A stretch of 54,745 bases of DNA. Origin: Akkermansia sp. (GTDB lineage: Bacteria > Verrucomicrobiota > Verrucomicrobiia > Verrucomicrobiales > Akkermansiaceae). Made by a program: the position numbers and the translations under genes. The stretch's first letter is position 1. Each line of letters starts with the position of its first letter. Positions 1 through 7,685 of the stretch are shown one piece after another. Where the stretch lies: positions 1 to 54,745 of the forward strand of contig JAFWZG010000038.1 of NCBI GenBank assembly GCA_017517385.1. Reading direction: 5' to 3'. The notes under the pieces were generated by a model. The model was not told where the DNA came from. It ran no database searches and worked only from the letters and a program-made list of their open reading frames with translations.

Positions 1-209
1 GACTCGCTACGCTCGCTGTCATTTTGGGGCAGAAAAATGGTGGATTTGCCTTGTTTTTTAGTCAATTATCCGCTAAAATTTCGGTGACCGCAATTTTGAG
101 GCATCCACTTTTCGGTGACTGTTTTTTTTGAGGCAATACGAATAAAGCGACTGCACCGGCAGTACAGCCGGGCAAAAACGGGCTGGGATAACAAGAAACG
201 GGTTCAGAA
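1..209. other. Left-edge intergenic region without a supported gene
   Basis: No convincing coding sequence lies here; the short open frames lack signals. It holds the degenerate repeat units described separately and a small GC-rich inverted repeat at 156-171 (arms CCGGC/GCCGG). The inverted repeat lies downstream of rsgA but has no T-run on the minus strand, so it is a poor terminator. The first 20 bases (a tcgctacgctcgct-type string) resemble REP-like intergenic sequences, which is a guess at the window edge. Confidence 0.5.
79..135. repeat. Two imperfect direct repeats, about 31-base period
   Basis: Unit 1 (79-103) and unit 2 (110-135) share tttcggtgac, then a T-rich stretch and gaggca. 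A weaker third relative may be at 13-31 (ending attttggggca). The units are non-coding and lie downstream of rsgA. Function unknown; the array may continue beyond the window edge. Confidence 0.45.
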
Positions 210-1316
210 TCAGCGGCGATTCGGATGCAAATCCCGGCGCATATCCTCACGGTCATCGCGGTTACGCATGGTATTGCGCTTTTCTCGGCGGGAAACGCGT
301 TCAAGAGTCATCTGGCGCTTAGCGGAGCGGCGCTCAAGCTCAGCAATTTCGGCGTCCAGATTCAGGAAGTGCTCATAACGCTCAGAAGAAAGGGAGCCGT
401 TCTCAAGAGCAGCACGAATGGCACAGCCGGCGTCCTTTCTATGCGAGCAATCCGCAAAGCGGCACTCAGCCGCAAGCGCTGCGAGGTCATCAAACTGGGC
501 ACGCAGGGAGGCCACGTCCGTCCACATCTGAATCTCTCGCATACCGGGATTATCAATGAGAACGCCACCGCCCGGAAGCACCACGAGCTCACGAGCCACC
601 GTGGTGTGGCGCCCCTTGCCCGTAACCTCATTCACGCCTCCTGTTTCCAGCCATTCATCACCCAGCAAGGAGTTCACAAAAGTGCTCTTACCCACACCGG
701 AAGAGCCGACAATCGTGATAGTGGTTCCCTTAGGTACGCGGCGGAGGTACTTGGGATAGCCCTTCTTCCAGCGGGCCACAATGGGGTACACCTCCACGCC
801 GAGGGTAGCCACCTCATCGCAAGCCTGCTTCATTTGCGCCTCCGGCACGGCATCCGCCTTGTTGATAAGCACCACGGGCTTGGCCCCACACTTATGAATG
901 AGGGTGAGATAACGCTCAATTCGGCGCAAATTATAATCGCTGTCAGCATCCGTCACAACGACGACGATGTCCACATTCGTGCCGATAACCTGCTCAGCGC
1001 AGCTCTTCCCCGGAGCCTTGCGAGAGAATCGATTACGGCGCGGCAGCATGGCGCGGATAACAGGGAGATCTTTCCCCTGCCCCGGGTCCACGGCCACCCA
1101 GTCACCCACGGTAGGTAAATCAGCATCACTCACGGCATCATGCCACACCTTGCCGCTGAGCACCACCTCATGATCCCCCTTCCCCTTAGCAATAACGGTG
1201 AAGTTAATCTTAGTTTCGCGAATGATACGGGCCGGATACCACTCAGGGTGTCCCAGAGCGTCAAAAGCAGCGGCGAGCTCAGCATTCCAGCCGAGCATTT
1301 CCATGGTAACGGTCAT
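210..1316 (-). CDS. rsgA: Ribosome small subunit-dependent GTPase RsgA
   Basis: Circularly permuted GTPase that helps the 30S subunit mature by probing the decoding site and releasing assembly factors. Seen in the 368-residue product: an N-terminal OB-type region, then G4 (NKAD, about residue 150) preceding G1 (GSSGVGKST, about 203), the permuted order typical of the family. G3 reads DNPG instead of DTPG. The zinc knuckle CRFADCSHRKDAGC follows near residue 285. The last 40 residues are Arg-rich, longer and more basic than usual. The start overlaps the coaB stop (ATGA), indicating translational coupling; a second ATG four codons downstream is possible. Last gene of the coaB-rsgA operon. Confidence 0.95.
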   Translation of the reverse strand: MTVTMEMLGWNAELAAAFDALGHPEWYPARIIRETKINFTVIAKGKGDHEVVLSGKVWHDAVSDADLPTVGDWVAVDPGQGKDLPVIRAMLPRRNRFSRKAPGKSCAEQVIGTNVDIVVVVTDADSDYNLRRIERYLTLIHKCGAKPVVLINKADAVPEAQMKQACDEVATLGVEVYPIVARWKKGYPKYLRRVPKGTTITIVGSSGVGKSTFVNSLLGDEWLETGGVNEVTGKGRHTTVARELVVLPGGGVLIDNPGMREIQMWTDVASLRAQFDDLAALAAECRFADCSHRKDAGCAIRAALENGSLSSERYEHFLNLDAEIAELERRSAKRQMTLERVSRREKRNTMRNRDDREDMRRDLHPNRR

Positions 1317-1942
1317 GGCAGGGAAACAGCATGTTCAATGATGTGCATAGCAATGTGCTCTTTGGTGTCTTTCGCAAGATGCACCTCATGGTCCGGGTAG
1401 ACGAGCACGACGGCATTCTCACGGGAATCAAAGCCGATACCGGGCTGCGACACGTCATTAGCGACCACGAAATCGCACTGCTTGCGCTGCTGCTTACCAC
1501 GGGCGTACTCCACCACGTTCTGGGTTTCAGCAGCAAATCCTATCAACTTACCTTCAAAGCCGAACACCGAGCGCATACTCCCCAATATATCCGGTGTACG
1601 CTCCAGCTCCAGTACAAGTCTCTCAGCATTCTTCTTCATCTTCTGCTCCGCGACGGCCACGGGGCGATAATCCGCCACTGCAGCACAAAGAATGGCGACA
1701 TCCACCCCTTTCAGCATGTCACGCACGGCATCATACATCTGCTGCGCGCTCTCCACCGGGATGAAATCCACCCCGGCAGGCACATCCAGCGTGGTGGGGC
1801 CGGAGATAAGCAGCACCTCATGCCCTTCATGGCGGGCAGCGCCGGCCAGTGCATACCCCATGCGCCCGGATGAGCGGTTAGTGAGGTAGCGAACGGGGTC
1901 AATGGCCTCACGCGTGGGGCCGGCGGTAATGAGAAACTTCAT
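1313..1942 (-). CDS. coaB: Phosphopantothenate--cysteine ligase (stand-alone CoaB)
   Basis: Joins 4'-phosphopantothenate to cysteine in coenzyme A synthesis. The 209-residue product begins at once with the CoaB nucleotide-binding motif ITAGPTREAIDPVRYL and RSSGRMG. It then has AAVADYRP and LERTPDIL, all hallmarks of the CoaB half of bacterial CoaBC (Dfp). The CoaC decarboxylase half is absent, so this is a split enzyme rather than the usual fusion. I chose ATG 1942 over a longer frame reaching 1978 because the family motif starts there and a promoter -10 box ends only seven bases upstream. Co-transcribed with rsgA. CoaC is not found in this window. Confidence 0.9.
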   Translation of the reverse strand: MKFLITAGPTREAIDPVRYLTNRSSGRMGYALAGAARHEGHEVLLISGPTTLDVPAGVDFIPVESAQQMYDAVRDMLKGVDVAILCAAVADYRPVAVAEQKMKKNAERLVLELERTPDILGSMRSVFGFEGKLIGFAAETQNVVEYARGKQQRKQCDFVVANDVSQPGIGFDSRENAVVLVYPDHEVHLAKDTKEHIAMHIIEHAVSLP

Positions 1943-1949
1943 GGCGGGC

Positions 1950-1978
1950 ATTCTACCAGATTTTTTCCCTGATTGCAA
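1950..1978 (-). promoter_or_regulatory. Sigma70-type promoter of coaB-rsgA
   Basis: On the minus strand: -35 TTGCAA (1973-1978), 17-base spacer, -10 TAGAAT (1950-1955). Only seven bases separate the -10 box from the coaB ATG at 1942, so transcription should start at or next to the start codon. This predicts a leaderless mRNA. Confidence 0.75.
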
Positions 1979-1991
1979 GCGCGATCTGAGC

Positions 1992-2020
1992 TTGACAATG
2001 CAGGTACTCGCCTATAAACT
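1992..2020 (+). promoter_or_regulatory. Promoter of the metallophosphoesterase gene
   Basis: -35 TTGACA (1992-1997), 17-base spacer, -10 TAAACT (2015-2020), lying within TATAAACT. The start codon is 17 bases beyond the -10 box, so the leader would be about ten bases. It overlaps no gene and is divergent from the coaB promoter. Confidence 0.7.
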
Positions 2021-2037
2021 GTGCGCCGTTCTGCACC

Positions 2038-3213
2038 ATGATACTGTACTCAACCATCATTGCCCTTCTTGTAGCGCTGTATGTGATACTCCGAGCCATC
2101 AAGCCGCTGTGCTGCGGGCGCACCGCAAAAATCATTCTGAGCCTTATCACCTTAGTGGCAGCCTTTAAGTTCCATGTATTCTACGTGATTGAAGGAAAGA
2201 ATTTCTTCACCCCTGAGCTGCCGGCATGGCTGATATGGGGTGGCTGCGCCGCGTTCAGCACCGTGGTGGGATACGCGGTACTTCTCCTTGCTGTGGACAT
2301 TATCCGCATACCGCTATACGGCCTGCTGAGCCTCATCAAACGCATGCCAGCCGCATGGCAGGAAGCGAACAACGCGCTAAACCTCTCCTTGCTTCTGATA
2401 ATTCTGGGACTCGCAGTGTGGGGCACATGGTGCGGAGCACAGCCCCCCGTAGTGAGGCAAATTACGGTGCGTGTACCTCACATGGCGGCAAATGCCGCTC
2501 CTATCCGTGTGGTGCAGCTCACGGACTTGCATGCGGACAGCACGAAAGACGCCGCGTTTTACGAGGACATCGTACGGCGCACCAATGAACTGCAGCCGGA
2601 TGTCATTGTCATCACCGGTGATTTTGCTGATGGAACCGTAGAGACCTGCGGAGCGGCTCTAGCCCCCCTAGGAAAACTGGAGAGCGCCATGGGCACTTAT
2701 GCCGTATGCGGTAATCATGATTATTTCTGGAGCCCCTTGGAATGGATGCAGTTTTACAACCGATTGGGAATACGCTTCATTGATGGCCGAGCCGCGTACC
2801 TGAGTTCACGCGGGGAGGATGGCACCACCAAGACCCTGCAACTGATAGGCCTGCACGATCCCGTGGCATTCAGAGGCAATGGAAGAAACACGAAGCTGAG
2901 CGAACTCACGAGCGGACAGGGGGATTCCACCCTGCCCACCATCTTGCTCTCCCATCGCCCGGCTGTAGCAAAAGAAGCCGCCCATCTGGGCATTGACCTG
3001 CAGCTTAGCGGCCATACTCATGGCGGCCAGTTTCCCGGCCTGCAGCAGCTGGTTGCAACCATGAACGAGGGTTTCGTCTACGGCCTTTACCGCGTGGGAA
3101 ACATGCAACTATACGTTTCAGGCGGCACCAGCCTCTGGACTCCGGGCTGCCTGCGCTTGGGCGTTCCGGCGGAGATAACACTTATCACGCTCGAGCCGGA
3201 GGTAAGCAAATAA
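2038..3213 (+). CDS. Membrane-anchored metallophosphoesterase (YkuE/LpxG-like)
   Basis: Calcineurin-like phosphoesterase behind an N-terminal membrane domain. Seen: about four hydrophobic segments in residues 1-140, then the metal-binding series QLTDLHAD (D-x-H), TGDFADG (GD), CGNHDYF (GNHD), LSHRP and SGHTHGGQ (GHTH). Length is 391 residues. The family includes YkuE and YaeI, and Chlamydia LpxG, which hydrolyses UDP-2,3-diacylglucosamine in lipid A synthesis. A lipid A role here is an inference from the domain layout and likely PVC origin; a general phosphohydrolase is the alternative. Its last 29 bases overlap the 3' end of maf on the opposite strand. Confidence 0.85.
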   Translation: MILYSTIIALLVALYVILRAIKPLCCGRTAKIILSLITLVAAFKFHVFYVIEGKNFFTPELPAWLIWGGCAAFSTVVGYAVLLLAVDIIRIPLYGLLSLIKRMPAAWQEANNALNLSLLLIILGLAVWGTWCGAQPPVVRQITVRVPHMAANAAPIRVVQLTDLHADSTKDAAFYEDIVRRTNELQPDVIVITGDFADGTVETCGAALAPLGKLESAMGTYAVCGNHDYFWSPLEWMQFYNRLGIRFIDGRAAYLSSRGEDGTTKTLQLIGLHDPVAFRGNGRNTKLSELTSGQGDSTLPTILLSHRPAVAKEAAHLGIDLQLSGHTHGGQFPGLQQLVATMNEGFVYGLYRVGNMQLYVSGGTSLWTPGCLRLGVPAEITLITLEPEVSK

Positions 3214-3766
3214 TCCGACAACTGCGCAGCACCTGCAGCAGCCGAGTGACAGGGAGGCCGACGATGTTATCATAATCGCCCTCTATGCCTTCAATAATCA
3301 GTTCGCCATGCTCCTGAATGGCGTAAGCGCCCGCTTTATCCATCACATTGACAAGCTGCATGTAATGGCGCACATCCTGTTCTGACAAAGGGCGAAAACG
3401 CACGTGGCTGATTTCTGCAAAATCGCGGCGTTCTCCGCCGGGAAGAATCACGGCCACAGCCGTACAAACACAGTGAGCTCGCCCTTGCAGCTGCATCAGC
3501 ATGCGGACGGCGTCTTCCTCATCAGCGGGTTTTCCCAGCGGCTTACCATCAATGAATACCAGCGTATCAGCCCCCAGCACAGTAGCCTCAGGATATTCCG
3601 CCGCCACAGCCTCAGCCTTTGCCGCTGCATTATGAGCGCAGAGCTCCTGCGGCGGAAGGGAGGCATCATGAATCTCTTCCGTATCCTTCACCACCACAGT
3701 GAAGTCCACACCCTCGCGGTGCAGCAATTCGCGGCGCCGCGGTGACTGAGAGGCCAGTATCAGCAT
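3185..3766 (-). CDS. maf: Maf-family nucleoside triphosphate pyrophosphatase
   Basis: Hydrolyses non-canonical or modified nucleotides (dTTP/UTP type in the YhdE branch) to monophosphates, a house-cleaning role in the cytoplasm. The 193-residue product starts with ILASQSPRRRELL. It also has GADTLVFIDGKPLGKP and, near the C-terminus, GAYAIQEHGELIIEGIEGDY, all Maf signatures. I chose ATG 3766 because the family begins directly with this motif; the frame upstream runs into ilvA. It starts seven bases after the ilvA stop. A GGAGGG string lies upstream but is part of the ilvA coding end. Its 3' end overlaps the convergent phosphoesterase gene. Confidence 0.93.
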   Translation of the reverse strand: MLILASQSPRRRELLHREGVDFTVVVKDTEEIHDASLPPQELCAHNAAAKAEAVAAEYPEATVLGADTLVFIDGKPLGKPADEEDAVRMLMQLQGRAHCVCTAVAVILPGGERRDFAEISHVRFRPLSEQDVRHYMQLVNVMDKAGAYAIQEHGELIIEGIEGDYDNIVGLPVTRLLQVLRSCRIICLPPARA

Positions 3767-3773
3767 GGCAGCA

Positions 3774-5336
3774 TTAACCCTCCATGGGTGACATGTTATC
3801 AAGCACGCGGCGGCGCACACGATCCGGCATTTCCTTAATGCTCTGGATAGTCGTACCCTTCATGGATTCTGCAAACTCTCGACAAGCCTCACGGTCCTCC
3901 ACGGAAAGGAACTCCAGCCCCACCATAGCACGGCCCACCTGCTCACCGGAATACTTATAATTGAAGTAGCACAGGTTAGCATATCGGCCCACACCGCTCA
4001 TGAACTCCAAGAAGGCGCCGGGACGCTCCGGGAACTCAATAACGAAGAACACCGGGTGGCTCAGGTGCACACGGTCATAGGAAATCATGCGGAAGCGTAC
4101 ATCATCATCATTCGTCACATCCTCAGCAGAGAGCCCGCGGACAGCAAGGCCGCTTTCAATCTCAGCAAACTGCTCATCCGTGCCGAGTATACCGAACACG
4201 GGGTGCTGAATATCACCGTTCAGGCGGCCAAACTGCACATCCATCAGCTGCACGCCTTCGGGAATATGGTTGAGGTATTTGAGAATCTGGCCGCGCTTCG
4301 TTTCCATGGGAATGCGCAGGTAACGCAGGGTGCGGTTCGTCTCACGCACACCACCACGAGCTGCGACCACCCCCAGCTGGGAGAAATCCATATTACCGCC
4401 GGAAAGCACCACAAGACACTTCTCGCCAGGCTTAATCTTACCGGCATCCCAATCCTGTTGCAGAGCAGCCAGGCCCATGGCACCGGAAGGTTCAGGCACC
4501 ACGCGCAGACCATTCCACAGGGCACGGATAGCTTGGCAGACCTCATCGTTGGTCACGGTTACAAAGCCATCAAGCAGTTCACGGCAAAGCTCGAAGGTGT
4601 TCTCACCGGCAATACGCACCGCGGTACCGTCACAGAACACATCGACATAAGGCAGAGCGCGGCGCTCGCCGCTCTCCACAGCGAGTTTCATGCTGGCCTG
4701 TTTCACGCCCTCTACACCTATGCACTTGCAGTCCGGCCAAAACTTCTTAAACCAGCAGGCACAACCAGCAGCAAGACCGCCGCCGCCAATCTGAAGGTAC
4801 ACGCGGTCAAAGGTTCCCTGCCCACTCATCACCACCTCATCAGCCAGAGTTCCCTGACCGCCCATGGTGGCAAGATCATCGTAGGGGTGTACGAAAGTAA
4901 GGTTGTTCTCATCCGCGAAATCGTGAGCGGCAGCGGAAGCCGCATCATAGGAGTCACCTGTCAGCACGATCTCCACGTTATCACCGCCATGGCTCTTCAC
5001 CGCATTCTGCTTCACGATGGGGGTAGAGCGAGGCATGAAAATGTGCGCTTTACACCCCAGACGGCGTGCAGCCAATGCCACGCCTTGGCCATGATTACCG
5101 GCACTAGCAGCCACCACACCGCCGGCGCGCTGCTCGGGGGTGAGTTTACACATGCAGTTGTAGGCACCGCGCCACTTATAGGCCTTAATGGGACCGAGGT
5201 CTTCGCGCTTGGCATAAACCACGGCATCCACCCCCGGCAGGTTCAAACGCTGAAGCGGCGTAGGCTCACCCACGGCATACACACGCTGACGGGCCTGCAG
5301 GACTTCCTCAAACAACTGATTTCTGAGAGCACTCAT
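3774..5336 (-). CDS. ilvA: Threonine ammonia-lyase, biosynthetic (threonine deaminase)
   Basis: PLP enzyme converting threonine to 2-oxobutanoate, the first step towards isoleucine. In the 520-residue product the PLP lysine is K54 in AYKWRGAYN. The phosphate loop is GGGGLAAG near residue 184 and the SGGNMD motif is near 313. Residues about 340-520 form two ACT-like regulatory domains, so this is the long, probably isoleucine-inhibited form rather than the short catabolic TdcB. ATG 5336 is preferred over upstream codons because a promoter lies just before it and the upstream extension is not conserved in character. It probably forms a short operon with maf. Confidence 0.93.
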   Translation of the reverse strand: MSALRNQLFEEVLQARQRVYAVGEPTPLQRLNLPGVDAVVYAKREDLGPIKAYKWRGAYNCMCKLTPEQRAGGVVAASAGNHGQGVALAARRLGCKAHIFMPRSTPIVKQNAVKSHGGDNVEIVLTGDSYDAASAAAHDFADENNLTFVHPYDDLATMGGQGTLADEVVMSGQGTFDRVYLQIGGGGLAAGCACWFKKFWPDCKCIGVEGVKQASMKLAVESGERRALPYVDVFCDGTAVRIAGENTFELCRELLDGFVTVTNDEVCQAIRALWNGLRVVPEPSGAMGLAALQQDWDAGKIKPGEKCLVVLSGGNMDFSQLGVVAARGGVRETNRTLRYLRIPMETKRGQILKYLNHIPEGVQLMDVQFGRLNGDIQHPVFGILGTDEQFAEIESGLAVRGLSAEDVTNDDDVRFRMISYDRVHLSHPVFFVIEFPERPGAFLEFMSGVGRYANLCYFNYKYSGEQVGRAMVGLEFLSVEDREACREFAESMKGTTIQSIKEMPDRVRRRVLDNMSPMEG

Positions 5337-5350
5337 ATTCTTACGCACGT

Positions 5351-5379
5351 ATCTTACACGGAAAGCGCTGCTATAGCAA
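5351..5379 (-). promoter_or_regulatory. Promoter of ilvA-maf
   Basis: Minus strand: -35 TTGCTA (5374-5379), 17-base spacer, -10 TAAGAT (5351-5356). The ilvA ATG at 5336 follows after 14 bases, giving a leader of only about seven bases. No leader-peptide attenuator fits in such a leader. Confidence 0.6.
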
Positions 5380-5469
5380 GCGCGTATTGTGCTTACATGA
5401 AGGAAATATGACAGCAAAAGCCTATTCCCCCCCCTTCACCACTATGCAGCCCAAGAAGGCATCCGCGTT

Positions 5470-7035
5470 TCATGAGCGGAGCTGAGTTTCAAACTGGCGG
5501 AACTGAATGGCCTCAAAGAGGTCATTATCCGTGGGCGTATCATGCCCGGCAAGATCCGCAATCGTGCGGGCCACACGCAATATGCGGTCAAAAGCACGAG
5601 CAGAGAGCCCGAACTGTTCTACAGCCTGCAGAAGCATATTCTGCTGATTTTCAGTAAGCGGGCAGAACGTACGCAGTTGTTTTCCGGAGAGGCGGGCATT
5701 ACAGCTCACACCGGTGGAGGCATAGCGTTTCTGCTGGCGCTCTCGGGCAGCCAACACGCGAGCCCGGATATCCGCACTACACTCGCCATCCGGCCGGGTT
5801 AGCAGCTGAGAGGGGTCGACCGGCGGCACCTCAATAATCATATCAAAGCGGTCCAGCAGCGGACCGGATATTTTGCGGCGGTAGCGATCTATGAAGGCGT
5901 GATTGCAGCGGCAACTGTGGCGCGGGTCGCCGAGATAACCACAGGGGCACGGGTTCATGGCCGCCACCAGCATGAACTCACAGGGAAAATCCATGCTTCC
6001 GGACGCACGAGAAATGGTAACAACACCGCTTTCCAGTGGTTGACGCAGCGTCTCCAGTGTACGGCGTGAAAACTCCGGCAACTCGTCCAAGAAAAGCACA
6101 CCGTTATGAGCGAGGGAAATTTCACCCGGTGAAATAGCAGTGCCACCCCCCATCAGCCCTACATCCGATATAGTATGGTGAGGTGCGCGGTACGGGCGAG
6201 TGGTAAGCAGACCGCCATTTCGCGGCAACAAGCCGCACACGGAATGAATCTTGCTGGAAGTGAGTGACTCTTCCTGAGTAAGTGGCGGAAGTATAGTGGG
6301 AAGTCGGCGGGCAAGCATGCTCTTACCACTACCGGGGCTGCCGCACAGCAGCAGATTATGCCCACCGGCCGCGGCAATCTCCATGGCACGGCGAGCGTAC
6401 GGCTGCCCCTTAATCTCATCAAAATCCACCTTATTCTGAGTATCAGCCGCAGCCGAAGCTGGAGTACACGGGGTGAAATATTCACGCTCCAGCAGCAGTG
6501 CCCACGCCTCGGAGAGATTCTCCACAGCATACACCGTAATTCCCTCCACCACAGCAGCTTCCGCAGCATTCTCCTGAGCCACCATCAAATACTTCCGCCC
6601 GGCATCTCTGGCGGCCACAGCCTGTGGCAGCACACCACGCACACCGCGTACCATGCCATCTAATGCAAGCTCGCCAATCATGCACCAGTCATCCGTATGC
6701 AGAGGGACACGGCGTTTCCATGGCTCCGGCACATCTTCATAATTCTGCTGAATCGTCATTTCCAGCCCGAGCGCGATGGGGAGGTCAAACCCGGCGCCCT
6801 GCTTTTTCATATCAGCCGGGGCCAAATTCACCGTAACAAGCATTTCCCCGGGGCAAAAGAAACTGCTGTTCTTCAGTGCAGAAGTCACACGCTGCACACT
6901 CTCGCGCACGGCGGTATCCGGCAGGCCAACGATGGACATGCGCTCCACGTCCTTAACTTGGCGCATATCCACCTCGACCATGACTTCATAGCCGTCAATG
7001 CCGTTTACGGCCGCTGAGTGCAGGCGTGCTATCAT
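5470..7035 (-). CDS. comM: YifB/ComM-family Mg-chelatase-like AAA+ ATPase
   Basis: Hexameric helicase-like ATPase that in naturally competent bacteria helps branch migration during integration of transforming DNA; it is widespread also in non-competent species. The 521-residue product has the N-terminal Lon-protease-like fold (GLPDTAVRES, VNLAPADMKKQGAGFDLPIA), Walker A GSPGSGKSML near residue 231, and Walker B FLDELPEF. A zinc-type cluster CPCGYLGDPRHSCRC and the C-terminal Mg-chelatase region follow. It starts eight bases after the L,D-transpeptidase stop, so it is the last gene of the hflX group. Whether this organism is competent cannot be seen here. Confidence 0.93.
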   Translation of the reverse strand: MIARLHSAAVNGIDGYEVMVEVDMRQVKDVERMSIVGLPDTAVRESVQRVTSALKNSSFFCPGEMLVTVNLAPADMKKQGAGFDLPIALGLEMTIQQNYEDVPEPWKRRVPLHTDDWCMIGELALDGMVRGVRGVLPQAVAARDAGRKYLMVAQENAAEAAVVEGITVYAVENLSEAWALLLEREYFTPCTPASAAADTQNKVDFDEIKGQPYARRAMEIAAAGGHNLLLCGSPGSGKSMLARRLPTILPPLTQEESLTSSKIHSVCGLLPRNGGLLTTRPYRAPHHTISDVGLMGGGTAISPGEISLAHNGVLFLDELPEFSRRTLETLRQPLESGVVTISRASGSMDFPCEFMLVAAMNPCPCGYLGDPRHSCRCNHAFIDRYRRKISGPLLDRFDMIIEVPPVDPSQLLTRPDGECSADIRARVLAARERQQKRYASTGVSCNARLSGKQLRTFCPLTENQQNMLLQAVEQFGLSARAFDRILRVARTIADLAGHDTPTDNDLFEAIQFRQFETQLRS

Positions 7036-7043
7036 AATAACAA

Positions 7044-7673
7044 TCAGCGTACGATCACACGAGAGCCTACTGCCAGCTTCTCAAAAAGAATGCTGCATGC
7101 TTCCTCTGGCACACGGACACAGCCGTGGGAAGCGCCCTCTCGCTCCACCTTGCCGGTATGCATACCGATGGCGCCATTGAAACGCATCCAGTATGGCATC
7201 AGGGTACCCTCAAAGCGAGTACCCTCCGGGCGAGTATCCGTTGAGCGCACTCCGCCCTCCACTGAATCACCGGCAGCATTCACGAACGAGCCGTAAAGGG
7301 ATGAACGGTGCTCACGCTTCTTTTCCGTGATACGGAATGTACCGCGTGGCGTTTCATGGCCACCGTAACGCCCCGAACAGATAGGGAAGTCCATGGCGAT
7401 AACATCATTGATGTACAAGCGGCCACGCTGCTCATCCAGCAGAAACTCCACGCGAGAGTTTGAGGGATTATACTGTTCTATGCTGCCACCACGCCAGTAG
7501 TCTCGAGAGTTGCGATAAGTGGGACTGGCAATAAAGGCCTCAAAGGTGCGGGCTTTACGCACATTCCGAGTAGCTTCCTCCATCTCATCTCCAGCACGGA
7601 AGTATTCCTCAGGTGTGGTCTGACAAGCAGGTATTAGAAGAACGAAAAGAAGCGGCAGTGCACGTCTCATCAT
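7044..7673 (-). CDS. L,D-transpeptidase lipoprotein (YkuD domain)
   Basis: Cysteine transpeptidase acting on peptidoglycan stem peptides, making 3-3 cross-links or attaching proteins. The 209-residue product has a lipoprotein signal peptide with lipobox IPAC (Cys17), then the YkuD domain. The catalytic region is HTGKVEREGASHGCVRV, with the His and Cys of the HTG/SHGC pair. It is therefore expected to be lipid-anchored and to face the periplasm. It sits between hflX and comM with gaps of 12 and 8 bases. ATG 7673 and 7670 are both possible starts. Confidence 0.9.
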   Translation of the reverse strand: MMRRALPLLFVLLIPACQTTPEEYFRAGDEMEEATRNVRKARTFEAFIASPTYRNSRDYWRGGSIEQYNPSNSRVEFLLDEQRGRLYINDVIAMDFPICSGRYGGHETPRGTFRITEKKREHRSSLYGSFVNAAGDSVEGGVRSTDTRPEGTRFEGTLMPYWMRFNGAIGMHTGKVEREGASHGCVRVPEEACSILFEKLAVGSRVIVR

Positions 7674-7685
7674 AATATGTAGGTT

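Noticed and set aside
79..135. CRISPR array
   Set aside because: Only two imperfect units with seven intervening bases; no regular spacers and no cas gene.
156..171. Intrinsic terminator of rsgA
   Set aside because: The CCGGC/GCCGG hairpin is short and on the minus strand is followed by TGCAGTCGC, not a T-run.
3766..3790. GGAGGG as a Shine-Dalgarno sequence for maf
   Set aside because: It is encoded by the last ilvA codons, lies further from the maf ATG than usual, and SD motifs are otherwise absent in this window.
4056..5411. 451-codon frame antisense to ilvA
   Set aside because: Sense strand encodes threonine deaminase with PLP motifs; the antisense product is patternless.
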